Origin: Confluentibacter lentus
Lineage (GTDB): Bacteria; Bacteroidota; Bacteroidia; Flavobacteriales; Flavobacteriaceae
Length of the DNA stretch: 64,000 nt
Reading direction: 5' to 3'
Assembly: GCF_002806995.1 (NCBI RefSeq)
Contig: NZ_NIHE01000005.1
Coordinates: 184,019 to 248,018 of the forward strand
The translations under genes and the position numbers were made by a program. The notes under the pieces were generated by a model that saw nothing but the letters and a program-made list of their open reading frames with translations, was not told the origin of the DNA and made no database searches. Shown one piece after another: positions 8,922 to 17,631 of the stretch. The number at the start of each line of letters is the position of its first letter. Position 1 is the stretch's first letter.

Positions 8922-10044
8922 ACCTATCGGCAACTATATTCAAAAAGTTGAACACCGAAATCGAGATTTAAAAGTTACTCGATTATTAGGCTTAAGTATG
9001 ACTAAGGAGTTTAGAGAAACCACTTCAAATATTGTTGGAACAGATATGTCAGTGTATAGAGTTATGAGTAAATATCAATTTGCTTGTGATTTTATGTCAC
9101 CTATTCGAGTTAATAAATTCCCCGTTGTTTTAAAGTTGGATGATGAGCCCAATTTGGTTTCACCTGCATATCCTGTATTTGAAATAAAAGATAGAAATGA
9201 ACTTGACCCTGAATATTTAATGATGTGGTTTCGCAGAACCGAGTTTGATAGATATGCAACTTTTAAATGTGATGCTGCTATTAGAGGCGGTTACGAATGG
9301 ACTGAATTATGTGAGACATTAATTCCAGTTCCCACAATCACCAAACAAAAAGAAATAGTAAAAGAATACAACGTCATCCAAAACCGCATAGCCCTAAACC
9401 AACAACTGATACAAAAACTGGAAGAAACCGCACAGGCGATTTATAGGGAGTGGTTTGTGGAGGAAAATTGGGGAAATGTTGAAATAAAGGATTTTGGAAA
9501 TGTTGTAACAGGTAAAACACCTTCAAGTAACAGTCCAGAGGATTTTGGAAATGAAATGCCTTTTGTTACTCCAGGTGATTTTAAAAACTATAATAAGTTC
9601 GTCCTAGGAGCAGAAAGGAACCTTTCTGAAATGGGATATTCAAAATTAAAAAACAAAATTCTTCCTAAAGGTACAGTAATCGTGACTTGTATTGGTTCTG
9701 ATATGGGTAAAATTGCAGTTGTTAAAAATGACTGTATTACAAATCAACAAATGAATTCAATCATAGTCAAAGAAACTTTCTATACAGATTTCCTATACTA
9801 TTACTTGAATTTTGTAGCAGATGAAATAAAGGGAATTGCAATGGGCGGTTCAACAATGCCAATGTTAAGTAAATCTGATTTTGAAAAAATTGAAGTAATG
9901 AAACCAGATGATGATATTCTTATAAAGTTCGAATCAGTAATGAAACCAATTAATGAATTAAGTATTACCTATTCAAAAGAAATCCAAAAGCTAACGGAAC
10001 TGAAAGAGTTGTTGCTTTCCAAATTAGCGACCATAGAAAATTAG
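8905..10044 (+). CDS. hsdS: Type I restriction-modification system, specificity subunit HsdS
   Basis: A 379-residue protein with two target-recognition domains, each followed by a helical spacer. The central spacer carries KLEETAQAIYREWFVEE (about 170-187) and the C-terminal one ends ELKELLLSKLATIEN. The second domain begins in usual HsdS style (EIKDFGNVVTGKTPS). It sets the bipartite DNA site of the complex, but the site cannot be read from the sequence. The start overlaps the end of hsdM, which implies coupled translation. The next gene begins after only three bases. Confidence 0.92.
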   Translation: MKSNYKPIGNYIQKVEHRNRDLKVTRLLGLSMTKEFRETTSNIVGTDMSVYRVMSKYQFACDFMSPIRVNKFPVVLKLDDEPNLVSPAYPVFEIKDRNELDPEYLMMWFRRTEFDRYATFKCDAAIRGGYEWTELCETLIPVPTITKQKEIVKEYNVIQNRIALNQQLIQKLEETAQAIYREWFVEENWGNVEIKDFGNVVTGKTPSSNSPEDFGNEMPFVTPGDFKNYNKFVLGAERNLSEMGYSKLKNKILPKGTVIVTCIGSDMGKIAVVKNDCITNQQMNSIIVKETFYTDFLYYYLNFVADEIKGIAMGGSTMPMLSKSDFEKIEVMKPDDDILIKFESVMKPINELSITYSKEIQKLTELKELLLSKLATIEN

Positions 10045-10047
10045 AGA

Positions 10048-10812
10048 ATGAATACATACAATCCCAATATTCACCATCGTAGGTCTATCCGGTTAAAAGG
10101 ATATGATTATTCGCAGGCGGGATTGTATTTTATTACAATATGTTGCCAGGACAGGGCATGTTTGTTTGGGGAAATTGTTGTGGGGACGAATGGCATTCGC
10201 CCTGAAATGAAATTGAATAAATATGGTGAAATTGCACATAATGAATGGATGAAAACCCCCGAAATACGCAACAATGTACAATTGGGTGAATTTGTAATAA
10301 TGCCAAACCATATACACGGCATTATCCGGTTATTGGGTAGGGGCGAATTGCATTCGCCCCATAATGAAAATAACAACAAATTGCATTCGCCCGAAAATGC
10401 AATGGATCATTCGTCCGCAAATGACAACGAATTGCATTCACCCGCAAATGCAATAAAACATTCGTCCGCAAATGACAACAAATTGCATTCGTCCACAAAT
10501 GCAATGGATCATTCACCCGAAAACGCAATGGGAATAATGGGCGAAAATACAATGGGCGAATTCGATTCGCAACAAATAATGGGCGAATTCGATTCGCCCC
10601 TACGTGGGCCATCACATAATATTGGTGCCATTGTACGTGGTTACAAATCATCGGTAACCAAACAATTGAATTTATTAAATATCGGTTGTACGGTTTGGCA
10701 ACGCAATTATCACGAACACATCATTCGTAATGAACAATCATATCAACGTATTTCTGAATACATCATCAATAATCCTGCAAAATGGAATGATGACAAATTT
10801 TATAGGCAATGA
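10048..10812 (+). CDS. REP-associated tyrosine transposase (RAYT, Y1_Tnp family) inside the hsd operon
   Basis: A 254-residue single-strand transposase of the HUH class. The metal-binding pair is His88 and His90 (MPNHIHGII), and the probable catalytic tyrosine is Tyr238 (SEYIINNP). Both are intact, as is WQRNYHEHIIRNE. Residues about 98-188 form a low-complexity insert made of hairpin-derived peptides (GELHSP, GEFDSP) and three tandem 17-residue units. The gene starts 3 nt after hsdS and its stop overlaps the hsdR start (ATGA), so it is wired into the restriction operon. Such enzymes bind and cut at REP hairpins with a GTAG foot. A GTAG-footed hairpin occurs inside this gene. Confidence 0.9.
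   Translation: MNTYNPNIHHRRSIRLKGYDYSQAGLYFITICCQDRACLFGEIVVGTNGIRPEMKLNKYGEIAHNEWMKTPEIRNNVQLGEFVIMPNHIHGIIRLLGRGELHSPHNENNNKLHSPENAMDHSSANDNELHSPANAIKHSSANDNKLHSSTNAMDHSPENAMGIMGENTMGEFDSQQIMGEFDSPLRGPSHNIGAIVRGYKSSVTKQLNLLNIGCTVWQRNYHEHIIRNEQSYQRISEYIINNPAKWNDDKFYRQ
10183..10202. repeat. REP-like palindrome in RAYT gene (copy 3)
   Basis: GGG-A-CGAAT, loop GGC, ATTCGCCC: an eight-base stem with one bulged A. It is translated as GTNGIRP, a frame different from the other copies, in a place where relatives have a shorter loop between GEI and MKLN. Confidence 0.6.
10337..10360. repeat. GTAG-footed REP hairpin in RAYT gene (copy 4)
   Basis: GTAG (10337-10340) lies directly before GGGCGAAT, loop TGC, ATTCGCCC. 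The stem extends to nine pairs if the last G of GTAG pairs with the final C. A GTAG at the foot of the hairpin is the recognition feature known for RAYT transposases and their REPs, so this is the best candidate for the cognate site. It is translated as GRGELHSPH. Confidence 0.75.
10379..10531. repeat. Tandem 51-bp repeat, three units, in RAYT gene
   Basis: Units begin at 10379, 10430 and 10481, each with AATTGCATTC. They encode three imperfect 17-residue repeats starting LHSPENAMD, LHSPANAIK and LHSSTNAMD. The unit start matches the right half of the REP hairpin just upstream, so the array probably grew from it. The length is a multiple of three, which keeps the frame. Confidence 0.8.
10554..10603. 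repeat. Two further REP hairpins in RAYT gene (copies 5 and 6)
   Basis: GGGCGAATTCGATTCG occurs at 10554-10569 and again, complete, as GGGCGAAT-TCG-ATTCGCCC at 10581-10599. The second is followed by CTAC (10600-10603), the complement of GTAG, so it carries the RAYT foot on the opposite strand from copy 4. Two oppositely oriented footed hairpins thus bracket the low-complexity insert. They are translated as GEFDSQQ and GEFDSPLRG. Confidence 0.75.
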
Positions 10813-13800
10813 AATTCACCGAAGAAAAATTAGAAAAGGCGTTTACCGAACTGTTGGTGCAAGAAGGATTTCCCCACCATTTAGGCATTACCATTGCCCG
10901 TAAACCAGATGAAGTATTGATTGAAGAAGATTTACAAAACTTCCTGTTAACGCAGTACGCTGGGCAAGGCATTACGGCAAACGAAACCAAATCTATTATT
11001 CTTCAACTCAAATCACTTTCTGCATCAGACCTTTACGAAAGCAATAAAACATTTCTAAAAATGCTTTCAGACGGTTTTATTCTCAAAAGAGAAGACCGCA
11101 ACCAAAAGGACATTTACATTCAACTGATTAATTACTCAGGCTTAAATAAACACCGTCAACCCGAAGAAGACCAGTTAATTTCTATAGCAGCCGAACCGGT
11201 AAAGACCTATGGCAATGAGCCCCAACAGGACAATAATATTTACAAGTTCGTAAATCAATTAGAAATTGTTGGTTCAGAAAAACGCATACCTGACGGCATT
11301 GTGTATATCAACGGTTTGCCTTTGATAGTATTTGAGTTTAAATCTGCCATCCGCGAAGAAGCTACTATTTTTGATGCTTTCAAGCAATTAACGGTGAGAT
11401 ACCGCAGAGACATTCCCGAACTGTTTAAATACAATGCCTTTTGTGTGATTAGCGATGGCGTAAACAACAAATCAGGTTCATTCTTTGCTCCTTATGAGTT
11501 TTTCTATGCCTGGCGTAGAGTGGCAGGTTTGGCAAAAGATGTAGATGGCATTGACAGTATGTTTACTCTCATTCAAGGCATGTTTCACAAAAACCGTTTG
11601 CGTGATATTATTCGCAACTTCATTTACATTCCTGATAGCTCAAAAAAGAATGAGAAAATTGTTTGTCGCTATCCGCAATACTATGCGGCAAGAGCATTAT
11701 ATGACAATATCAAGCTAGCCCAAAAACCCGAAGGAAACGGAAAAGGCGGAACTTACTTTGGTGCTACTGGTTGCGGAAAGAGTTTCACCATGCTTTATCT
11801 CACAAGATTGTTGATGAAAAGCGAATATTTTGAAAGTCCGACCATCGTATTAATAACCGACCGCACTGATTTAGACGACCAACTTTCAGGACAATTTACA
11901 AATGCCAAAAACTTTATTGGCGACAATGCAGTGGTGAGTGTAGAGAGCCGAGCCAATTTGAGAGAATTGATTCAAGGCAGACAAAGCGGAGGCGTTTTCT
12001 TAACCACCATTAACAAGTTTACGGAAGACACTCAACTGCTTACTGATAGACCCAATGTAATTTGTATTTCGGACGAAGCACACAGAAGCCAAGTAAACCT
12101 TGACCAAAAAGTGAAAGTAACTGAGAAAGGCGTTACCAAAACGTATGGCTTTGCAAAATACTTACACGATTCTTTACCCAATGCCACATTTGTAGGTTTC
12201 ACAGGAACGCCCATAGATGCAACGCTTGATGTGTTTGGTAAAGTGGTTGATGCCTATACGATGACGGAATCTGTGAAAGATGAAATCACGGTTAGAATTG
12301 TGTATGAAGGCAGAGCAGCCAAAGTGCTGTTGAATAATTCTAAACTCAAAGAGATTGAAGATTACTATGGCAAGTGTGCAGGGATAGGAAGTAACGAAAA
12401 TCAGATTGAGCAAAGCAAAAAGGAAATGGCACAGATGTATGCCATTATTGGCGACCCTGACCGTTTAAAAGCAGTCGCCGAAGATTTTGTAAATCATTAT
12501 GAAACGCGAGTATCGGAAGGTTCAACAGTAAAAGGAAAAGCCATGTTTGTGTGTAGCACTCGTGAGATTGCTTACGAACTGTATAAAAATATCATTGCAC
12601 TAAAACCTGAATGGAACGAAATACGAGCAGCCGAGGAGGGTGCAGAACTTACCGACAAAGACAAACGAGAACTGAAACCCATTGAACGTATCAAACTCAT
12701 AGCCACCAGAGGACAAGACGACCCGAAAGAAATGTATGAATTGTTAGGCACTAAAGACCAACGCAAAGAACTTGACCGACAATTCAAAAATGAAAAATCA
12801 AATTTCAAAATCGCCATTGTGGTGGATATGTGGCTCACAGGATTTGATGTGCCGTTTTTGGATAGTATTTATATTGACAAACCAATTCAGCGACACAATT
12901 TAATTCAGACCATATCAAGAGTAAACCGCAAGTTTGAAGGTAAGAACAAAGGTTTGGTGGTGGATTATATTGGCATCAAAACACAAATGAATTTGGCCTT
13001 GAAGCAATACAGCGAAGGCGACAAAGACAATTTTGAAGACATTGCAGAATCTATCATCATCGTGAGAAATCATTTAGACCTTTTGGCTAAACTGTTTCAC
13101 ACATTTGACAACTCCAAATATTTTGGTACGAGTGTAAATAATTACGCCCCAACTCCAATTCAGCAATTAAACACATTGAATTTGGCTGCCGAATATGTGC
13201 AACAAACTAAAGAATTTGAAACCCGATTTATGGGCTTAGTCAAGCGACTGAAAGCCGCTTATGATATTTGTGCAGGAAGCGAACAATTAACGCAATTAGA
13301 AAGAGATCACACCCATTTCTATTTGGCAATTCGTTCGATAGTTTTCAAACTCACCAAAGGCAACGCTCCCGACACAGCACAGATGAACGCCAAAGTTAGG
13401 GAGATGATTAAAGAAGCGTTGCAAAGCGAAGGCGTAGAAGAAATTTTTAAACTCGGAGACGAAGTAGAAAGCGAACAAGACATTTTTGATGAAGATTATT
13501 TGGCGAAGATTGATAAAATCAAGTTGCCAAATACGAAAATCAAATTGCTTCAACAGCTATTGGCTAAAGTGATTGCAGAAATCAAAAAAGTAAACCGAGT
13601 AAAAGGAATTGACTTTACCAAAAAAATGCAAGCCTTGGTTGAACGCTATAATGACCGTGATGCAAACGACATTTTGAGAAGTGAAGTTTATGAAGAAATG
13701 GCAACCGCTTTGACAGATTTGATTTGGGAGGTTCACAAAGAATTTTCGGCAGGAGATGCTTTAGGAATTGATTTTGAAGAAAAAGCCTTTTATGATATCT

Positions 13801-14054
13801 TGAAAGAGCTTTGCATAAAATACGACTTCAAATATCCAGACGATAAAATGATTGAATTAGCAAAAGCCGTGAAAGACTTGGTTGACGGACAAGCCAAATT
13901 CCCTGACTGGAACAAACGTGACGACATAAAATCGGCTTTGAAAGTTGGACTGATTCTTTTGCTTGACGAGTTTGGTTATCCACCCGTAGAGAGAGATGAA
14001 GTATATATTGAGATTTTTGAACAAGCGGAAAACTTTAAGAAAAATCAGAACTAA
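10809..14054 (+). CDS. hsdR: Type I restriction enzyme, endonuclease/translocase subunit HsdR
   Basis: A 1081-residue motor and nuclease subunit. The N-terminal PD-(D/E)xK nuclease core is visible as RIPDGIVYINGLP and VFEFKSA (about 155-180). The SF2 motor follows, with Walker A GATGCGKSF (about 317), DEAH box SDEAHRSQ (about 420), motif III GFTGTPI and a later motif near TISRVNR. The C-terminal helical region binds the methylase core. The length is typical and no frameshift is seen, so the system looks functional. The start overlaps the RAYT stop by four bases. Confidence 0.95.
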   Translation: MKFTEEKLEKAFTELLVQEGFPHHLGITIARKPDEVLIEEDLQNFLLTQYAGQGITANETKSIILQLKSLSASDLYESNKTFLKMLSDGFILKREDRNQKDIYIQLINYSGLNKHRQPEEDQLISIAAEPVKTYGNEPQQDNNIYKFVNQLEIVGSEKRIPDGIVYINGLPLIVFEFKSAIREEATIFDAFKQLTVRYRRDIPELFKYNAFCVISDGVNNKSGSFFAPYEFFYAWRRVAGLAKDVDGIDSMFTLIQGMFHKNRLRDIIRNFIYIPDSSKKNEKIVCRYPQYYAARALYDNIKLAQKPEGNGKGGTYFGATGCGKSFTMLYLTRLLMKSEYFESPTIVLITDRTDLDDQLSGQFTNAKNFIGDNAVVSVESRANLRELIQGRQSGGVFLTTINKFTEDTQLLTDRPNVICISDEAHRSQVNLDQKVKVTEKGVTKTYGFAKYLHDSLPNATFVGFTGTPIDATLDVFGKVVDAYTMTESVKDEITVRIVYEGRAAKVLLNNSKLKEIEDYYGKCAGIGSNENQIEQSKKEMAQMYAIIGDPDRLKAVAEDFVNHYETRVSEGSTVKGKAMFVCSTREIAYELYKNIIALKPEWNEIRAAEEGAELTDKDKRELKPIERIKLIATRGQDDPKEMYELLGTKDQRKELDRQFKNEKSNFKIAIVVDMWLTGFDVPFLDSIYIDKPIQRHNLIQTISRVNRKFEGKNKGLVVDYIGIKTQMNLALKQYSEGDKDNFEDIAESIIIVRNHLDLLAKLFHTFDNSKYFGTSVNNYAPTPIQQLNTLNLAAEYVQQTKEFETRFMGLVKRLKAAYDICAGSEQLTQLERDHTHFYLAIRSIVFKLTKGNAPDTAQMNAKVREMIKEALQSEGVEEIFKLGDEVESEQDIFDEDYLAKIDKIKLPNTKIKLLQQLLAKVIAEIKKVNRVKGIDFTKKMQALVERYNDRDANDILRSEVYEEMATALTDLIWEVHKEFSAGDALGIDFEEKAFYDILKELCIKYDFKYPDDKMIELAKAVKDLVDGQAKFPDWNKRDDIKSALKVGLILLLDEFGYPPVERDEVYIEIFEQAENFKKNQN

Positions 14055-14121
14055 TTAGCCGCTTAACTCTGCGAATTTTGTAGCGTCGCGACATACCCAA
14101 CATATAATTTGAATAAAATTT

Positions 14122-14580
14122 ATGAGTATACTTATTGACAAAGTAATCTACAGCTCCAGAGCATTAAATGCACCATTAGAGGTAGTTTATCAAGCCTTTG
14201 TCAACCCACAACATTTAAAAAATTGGTGGGGCCCAGAAGGGTTTACCAATACCATACATGAGTTTGATTTGCAACCCGGCGGCAAGTGGCTATTGACCAT
14301 GCACGGCCCAGAAAAGGGCAATTATGAAAACGCTTCTGTATTTAAAACTGTAGAACCAAATAAATTAGTTGCTTGGAAAAGGCTATCACAACCGCTATTT
14401 GATATGGAGGTAGCCTTTGAAGCACTTAGCCCTAGCAAAACAATCATTTCTTTCCGCATGATTTTTGATTCGGGGGAAGCTTGTAACAAAATGACCCCTT
14501 TTGTTGTGCCTAAAAATGAAGAAAACTTTGATAGGCTGGAGCGGGAGTTGCTTAGAATGTTAGAGAATAAAAATAGTTAA
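14122..14580 (+). CDS. SRPBCC / AHSA1-like domain protein
   Basis: A 152-residue START-like (SRPBCC) domain: an N-terminal strand (SRALNAPLEVVYQAFVNPQH), the typical KNWWGPEGF turn, and a C-terminal helix FDRLERELLRML. Such proteins form a hydrophobic cavity; their ligand is rarely known. It has its own 67-nt spacer after hsdR and no obvious operon partner. It is an accessory gene of the island rather than part of restriction. Confidence 0.8.
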   Translation: MSILIDKVIYSSRALNAPLEVVYQAFVNPQHLKNWWGPEGFTNTIHEFDLQPGGKWLLTMHGPEKGNYENASVFKTVEPNKLVAWKRLSQPLFDMEVAFEALSPSKTIISFRMIFDSGEACNKMTPFVVPKNEENFDRLERELLRMLENKNS

Positions 14581-14799
14581 CAAAATAACTCCACCTAATA
14601 CCTTATACCATGTTTTTTTAGCACAAGAGGGCTTGCCTAAAGCATCATGATTTTTCCATTTATTTTGTATTTGTTAAATTAGTTGCTTTAAACAGGCAAC
14701 TAACCATACATAAACCGCTATAAGCTTTTAGGGGATGGACATCCCTGATATATACATAAGCCATCTGACGTATGACTATTTTGCCGAAAACCAACCAAC

Positions 14800-15447
14800 A
14801 TGAAAAGCAAAATTAAAAACCCAAGAGCCTTATCATCAATGGCAGGCATCAGCTATCTGATTATTTTCTTTGCAGCCATATTTGCCAATTTCCTAGTCAT
14901 TGAATCCATACAAAAAGATCCTTTGGTCACCATCCAAGACCATGCATTCATGGTTAGGTTGGGGATCATGGCCTTTATGCTAACCGTTGTTTTTGATGTG
15001 GTGGTGGCTTGGGCCTTATATGAATTGTATAAAGACGACCCTTTATCTGGCCTCAGCACCTTGTTTAGGATGATGCATGCCGCCATAATGGGAGTGTCCC
15101 TATTTGCACTCATCAGGTGCCTATCTGCAACCACGGCTCCAGAAATACTCAAGCAGGTGGACATATTTAACACCATTTGGCTTATTGGGTTGTTCTTTTT
15201 TGGAATACACTTAATCCTTTTGGGGATGATCATCAAAAGAATAAGGCTCATCGCTATTTTTTTGATAGTGGCAGGAATGATGTATATGGTAGATACGGGA
15301 GCACATGTTTTGCTTTTAACCTATGACGCCTATGCTTCGATATTGTTGGCATTGGTAGCTATTCCCAGTATTATAGGAGAAATGTCATTAGCTATATGGC
15401 TATTGGTAAAAGGAGGTAAAAACTTAGATAAACATTTAATAGCATGA
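14800..15447 (+). CDS. DUF4386-type membrane protein
   Basis: A 215-residue protein with about six membrane helices. The order of segments (AGISYLIIFFAAIFANF, then VVVAWALYELYK and LFRMMHAAIM) fits DUF4386, a family without known function. The 219 nt upstream hold only small hairpins (TAGTTGC/GCAACTA at 14680-14702 and GGGATG/CATCCC near 14735). The stop overlaps the next start as ATGA, so the two are translated together. Confidence 0.75.
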   Translation: MKSKIKNPRALSSMAGISYLIIFFAAIFANFLVIESIQKDPLVTIQDHAFMVRLGIMAFMLTVVFDVVVAWALYELYKDDPLSGLSTLFRMMHAAIMGVSLFALIRCLSATTAPEILKQVDIFNTIWLIGLFFFGIHLILLGMIIKRIRLIAIFLIVAGMMYMVDTGAHVLLLTYDAYASILLALVAIPSIIGEMSLAIWLLVKGGKNLDKHLIA

Positions 15448-16208
15448 TACGATTCTTTAAAAACATAAGGAGGAACTTAATTTCTAAAGGGAAGATTGTA
15501 CAGTATCTTAAATATGCTTTCGGCGAAATTGTCTTGGTAGTGATTGGAATTTTGATCGCATTGCAAATCAATAATTGGAACCAAAACCGCATCAATGATA
15601 AAAATGAACGCATTTATTTACTGGGATTGAAAGAGGAGTTTCAAATAAGCAAATTCAAGTTAGAAGAACTCATAGCAGTAAACCAAAAAAATTATAACGG
15701 TGCCAAAAACATATTGACATATCACAATTCGAAACAGGAAAGACCTACGGAATCCACATTTTCCAAAGTATTGTACCAAACATTCTCGGATGACATTGCA
15801 TTTAATCCGAACAATTCCCTTTTGCATGAAATGATCAATTCAGGGAATTTAAAAAACTTGACGAATAACAGGCTAAGAACACAACTTACCAACTGGGTGT
15901 CCACTTTGGAGGATATTTCAAAACAGGAAGAGGAACTCGGCGACCAACGCATCAAGGTACTTGATATGTTTCGAACCAATCAACATAGCCTCAGTACTAT
16001 TTTTAAGCAAGCAGGCCTATATAAAGACCTTGGATTGGTAGTAAGTGAAAACGAGATTAGCAATTTAGCTTTATTGGATTCCACAGGGTTTGAGAACAAT
16101 ATGTTGATGTTTCTTCTTGCGAGTTATGCTACAGAACAAGCACATTATCAGCCATTAATGGGAGATTTAGATGCTATTTTGATGCAGATTGATAAAGGAC
16201 TACAATAA
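15444..16208 (+). CDS. DUF6090-type membrane-anchored protein
   Basis: A 254-residue protein with a basic N-terminus, one membrane helix (GEIVLVVIGILIALQINNW, about 27-45) and a long helical outer domain. This layout is typical of the flavobacterial DUF6090 group. The function is unknown. It overlaps the DUF4386 gene by four bases. The following hydrolase gene starts 25 nt after it if the better start is used. Confidence 0.75.
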   Translation: MIRFFKNIRRNLISKGKIVQYLKYAFGEIVLVVIGILIALQINNWNQNRINDKNERIYLLGLKEEFQISKFKLEELIAVNQKNYNGAKNILTYHNSKQERPTESTFSKVLYQTFSDDIAFNPNNSLLHEMINSGNLKNLTNNRLRTQLTNWVSTLEDISKQEEELGDQRIKVLDMFRTNQHSLSTIFKQAGLYKDLGLVVSENEISNLALLDSTGFENNMLMFLLASYATEQAHYQPLMGDLDAILMQIDKGLQ

Positions 16209-16233
16209 TATCCATAAAGAAAATAGATTGATT

Positions 16234-17277
16234 ATGACAAAAAAACGAACCAAGAATATTCTCAGAATCGTGTTATTTATAGGAACGATAATCTCCTTAT
16301 TTTTAGTCCCTTGGCCCATAGTAAAGGCTTGGATAAAACCACTGCCTGATACCGTTCAAGAGCAAGTAAACCAAGCTATTGATATGGGGTTTGATGGCAT
16401 AATTGTTTATGTGGACGAGGCTGGAAAACCCCCAGCGTTTTATACTGCTGGCTATAAAAATAAGGAACAAAAAATCCCGGCCGACCCACATGCACTATTT
16501 AAAATAGCCAGTGTGGGTAAGCTCTTTAATGCCTTGGCGGTTACAAAATTGGTAAGAAGTGGTACGCTCTCATTAGATAAAACCTTGATTGAGTATTTGC
16601 CCGAACTGAAAGGCAGGATTGAACATGCCGATAAAATTACCTTAAGGATGATGGTGCAACACCGAAGTGGGATTCCAAATTATACGGACGCCCTTAATTA
16701 TTGGTCTGCTCCAAAAGAAACCGAGGATGAGAAGCTTGCCTTGGTACTTGATCTACCTGCCAATTTCGAACCCAATGCAGACTATCACTATTCGAACACC
16801 AATTACTTACTGCTGGTAAAAATTATGCGTAAGGTGCTCGGCTATCATCCGTTTGAATATATAAAACAAGAAATTCTAGAACCATTAAATCTAAACCATA
16901 CCTATGGCTCTATAGCGGATGTAAACATGGATGAGGTGATGAGTGGTTACTACGTGGGCTATGATGCCGATTTAAAAACAGATAATGTTGGTTCGATGTT
17001 GGCTACTGCAGAAGATTTAGGTAAATTTATAAGGGCTTTAAATGAAGGCTCTGTTTTTAAAGATAAGAAGGAGCAAGACATCTATACCTCAATCTATGAG
17101 TACGGACATACGGGATTGATACCGGGTTATCAAACCATCGCAAAGTACCATAAAGACTTGAATATAGTGGTTATTCAATTTACCAATACTGTGAATTTTG
17201 AAGGGTATAACTGGAATTTATCTGAAATTGAATACAACCGTATCTTAAAGATATTGAGGAAAGGAAAAAGCACATAA
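16234..17277 (+). CDS. Serine hydrolase, class C beta-lactamase-like
   Basis: A beta-lactamase/DD-peptidase-fold hydrolase with the catalytic triad motifs SxxK (Ser93-Val-Gly-Lys96), YxN (Tyr186-Ser-Asn188) and HTG (GHTGLIPGY). An N-terminal hydrophobic segment (about 9-30) suggests a membrane anchor with the enzyme outside the inner membrane. An upstream ATG at 16189 lies within the previous gene. I chose 16234 because MTKKRTKN precedes the hydrophobic segment directly. Substrates of this group range from peptidoglycan stems to esters. True lactamase activity is unlikely to be its main role. Confidence 0.85.
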   Translation: MTKKRTKNILRIVLFIGTIISLFLVPWPIVKAWIKPLPDTVQEQVNQAIDMGFDGIIVYVDEAGKPPAFYTAGYKNKEQKIPADPHALFKIASVGKLFNALAVTKLVRSGTLSLDKTLIEYLPELKGRIEHADKITLRMMVQHRSGIPNYTDALNYWSAPKETEDEKLALVLDLPANFEPNADYHYSNTNYLLLVKIMRKVLGYHPFEYIKQEILEPLNLNHTYGSIADVNMDEVMSGYYVGYDADLKTDNVGSMLATAEDLGKFIRALNEGSVFKDKKEQDIYTSIYEYGHTGLIPGYQTIAKYHKDLNIVVIQFTNTVNFEGYNWNLSEIEYNRILKILRKGKST

Positions 17278-17631
17278 GATAATACATACTGTAATCTTAT
17301 TATGGGTCATTACCATGACAACTCATTTCAAAATACATCAATCAAGCAAGCGAACAAAAATAGCTTATGAAAGAACTTATTTTACATTCAGGTTTTGCGG
17401 GAGTGACTGTTTTTCTTGGTGACGTGTTAACAAATAATTTTTAAGTCAATACCTTAGGACCATGTTCCCCAGTTAATGGTATATTATTAATCTCATTATC
17501 AGAAAATAGTATTAGGCAGATTGCTTCGTCGCTACGCTCCTCGCAATGACTGTATGAAGGCACTCTCGATTGTTGCAAACGAGGGCTAGCAGGAAGATTT
17601 TAGAAAACAAAATTTGAAAAAAACAAAAACA
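17278..17631. other. Gap with decayed ORF fragments and a repeat
   Basis: No intact gene is seen. A 25-codon frame at 17367-17444 begins MKELILHSGFAGVTVFLGD and looks like the tail of a membrane protein gene, overlapped at ATGA by another short frame from 17301. The right half holds the dispersed repeat at 17518-17550. The stretch reads as remnants left by deletion or insertion. Confidence 0.4.
17518..17550. repeat. Dispersed repeat, right copy, inverted
   Basis: AGATTGCTTCG, then GTCGCTACGCTCC, then TCGCAATGAC. It is the inverted, longer form of the copy at 6997-7021. The internal spacer differs (eight extra bases), as expected for a dispersed family rather than a recent duplication. Confidence 0.7.

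Noticed and set aside
10322..10651. A 109-codon minus-strand frame inside the RAYT gene with NAIRP-like repeats.
   Set aside because: It is the antisense of the palindromic and tandem repeats, which leave several frames open. No start context or family; the plus-strand RAYT has clear motifs.
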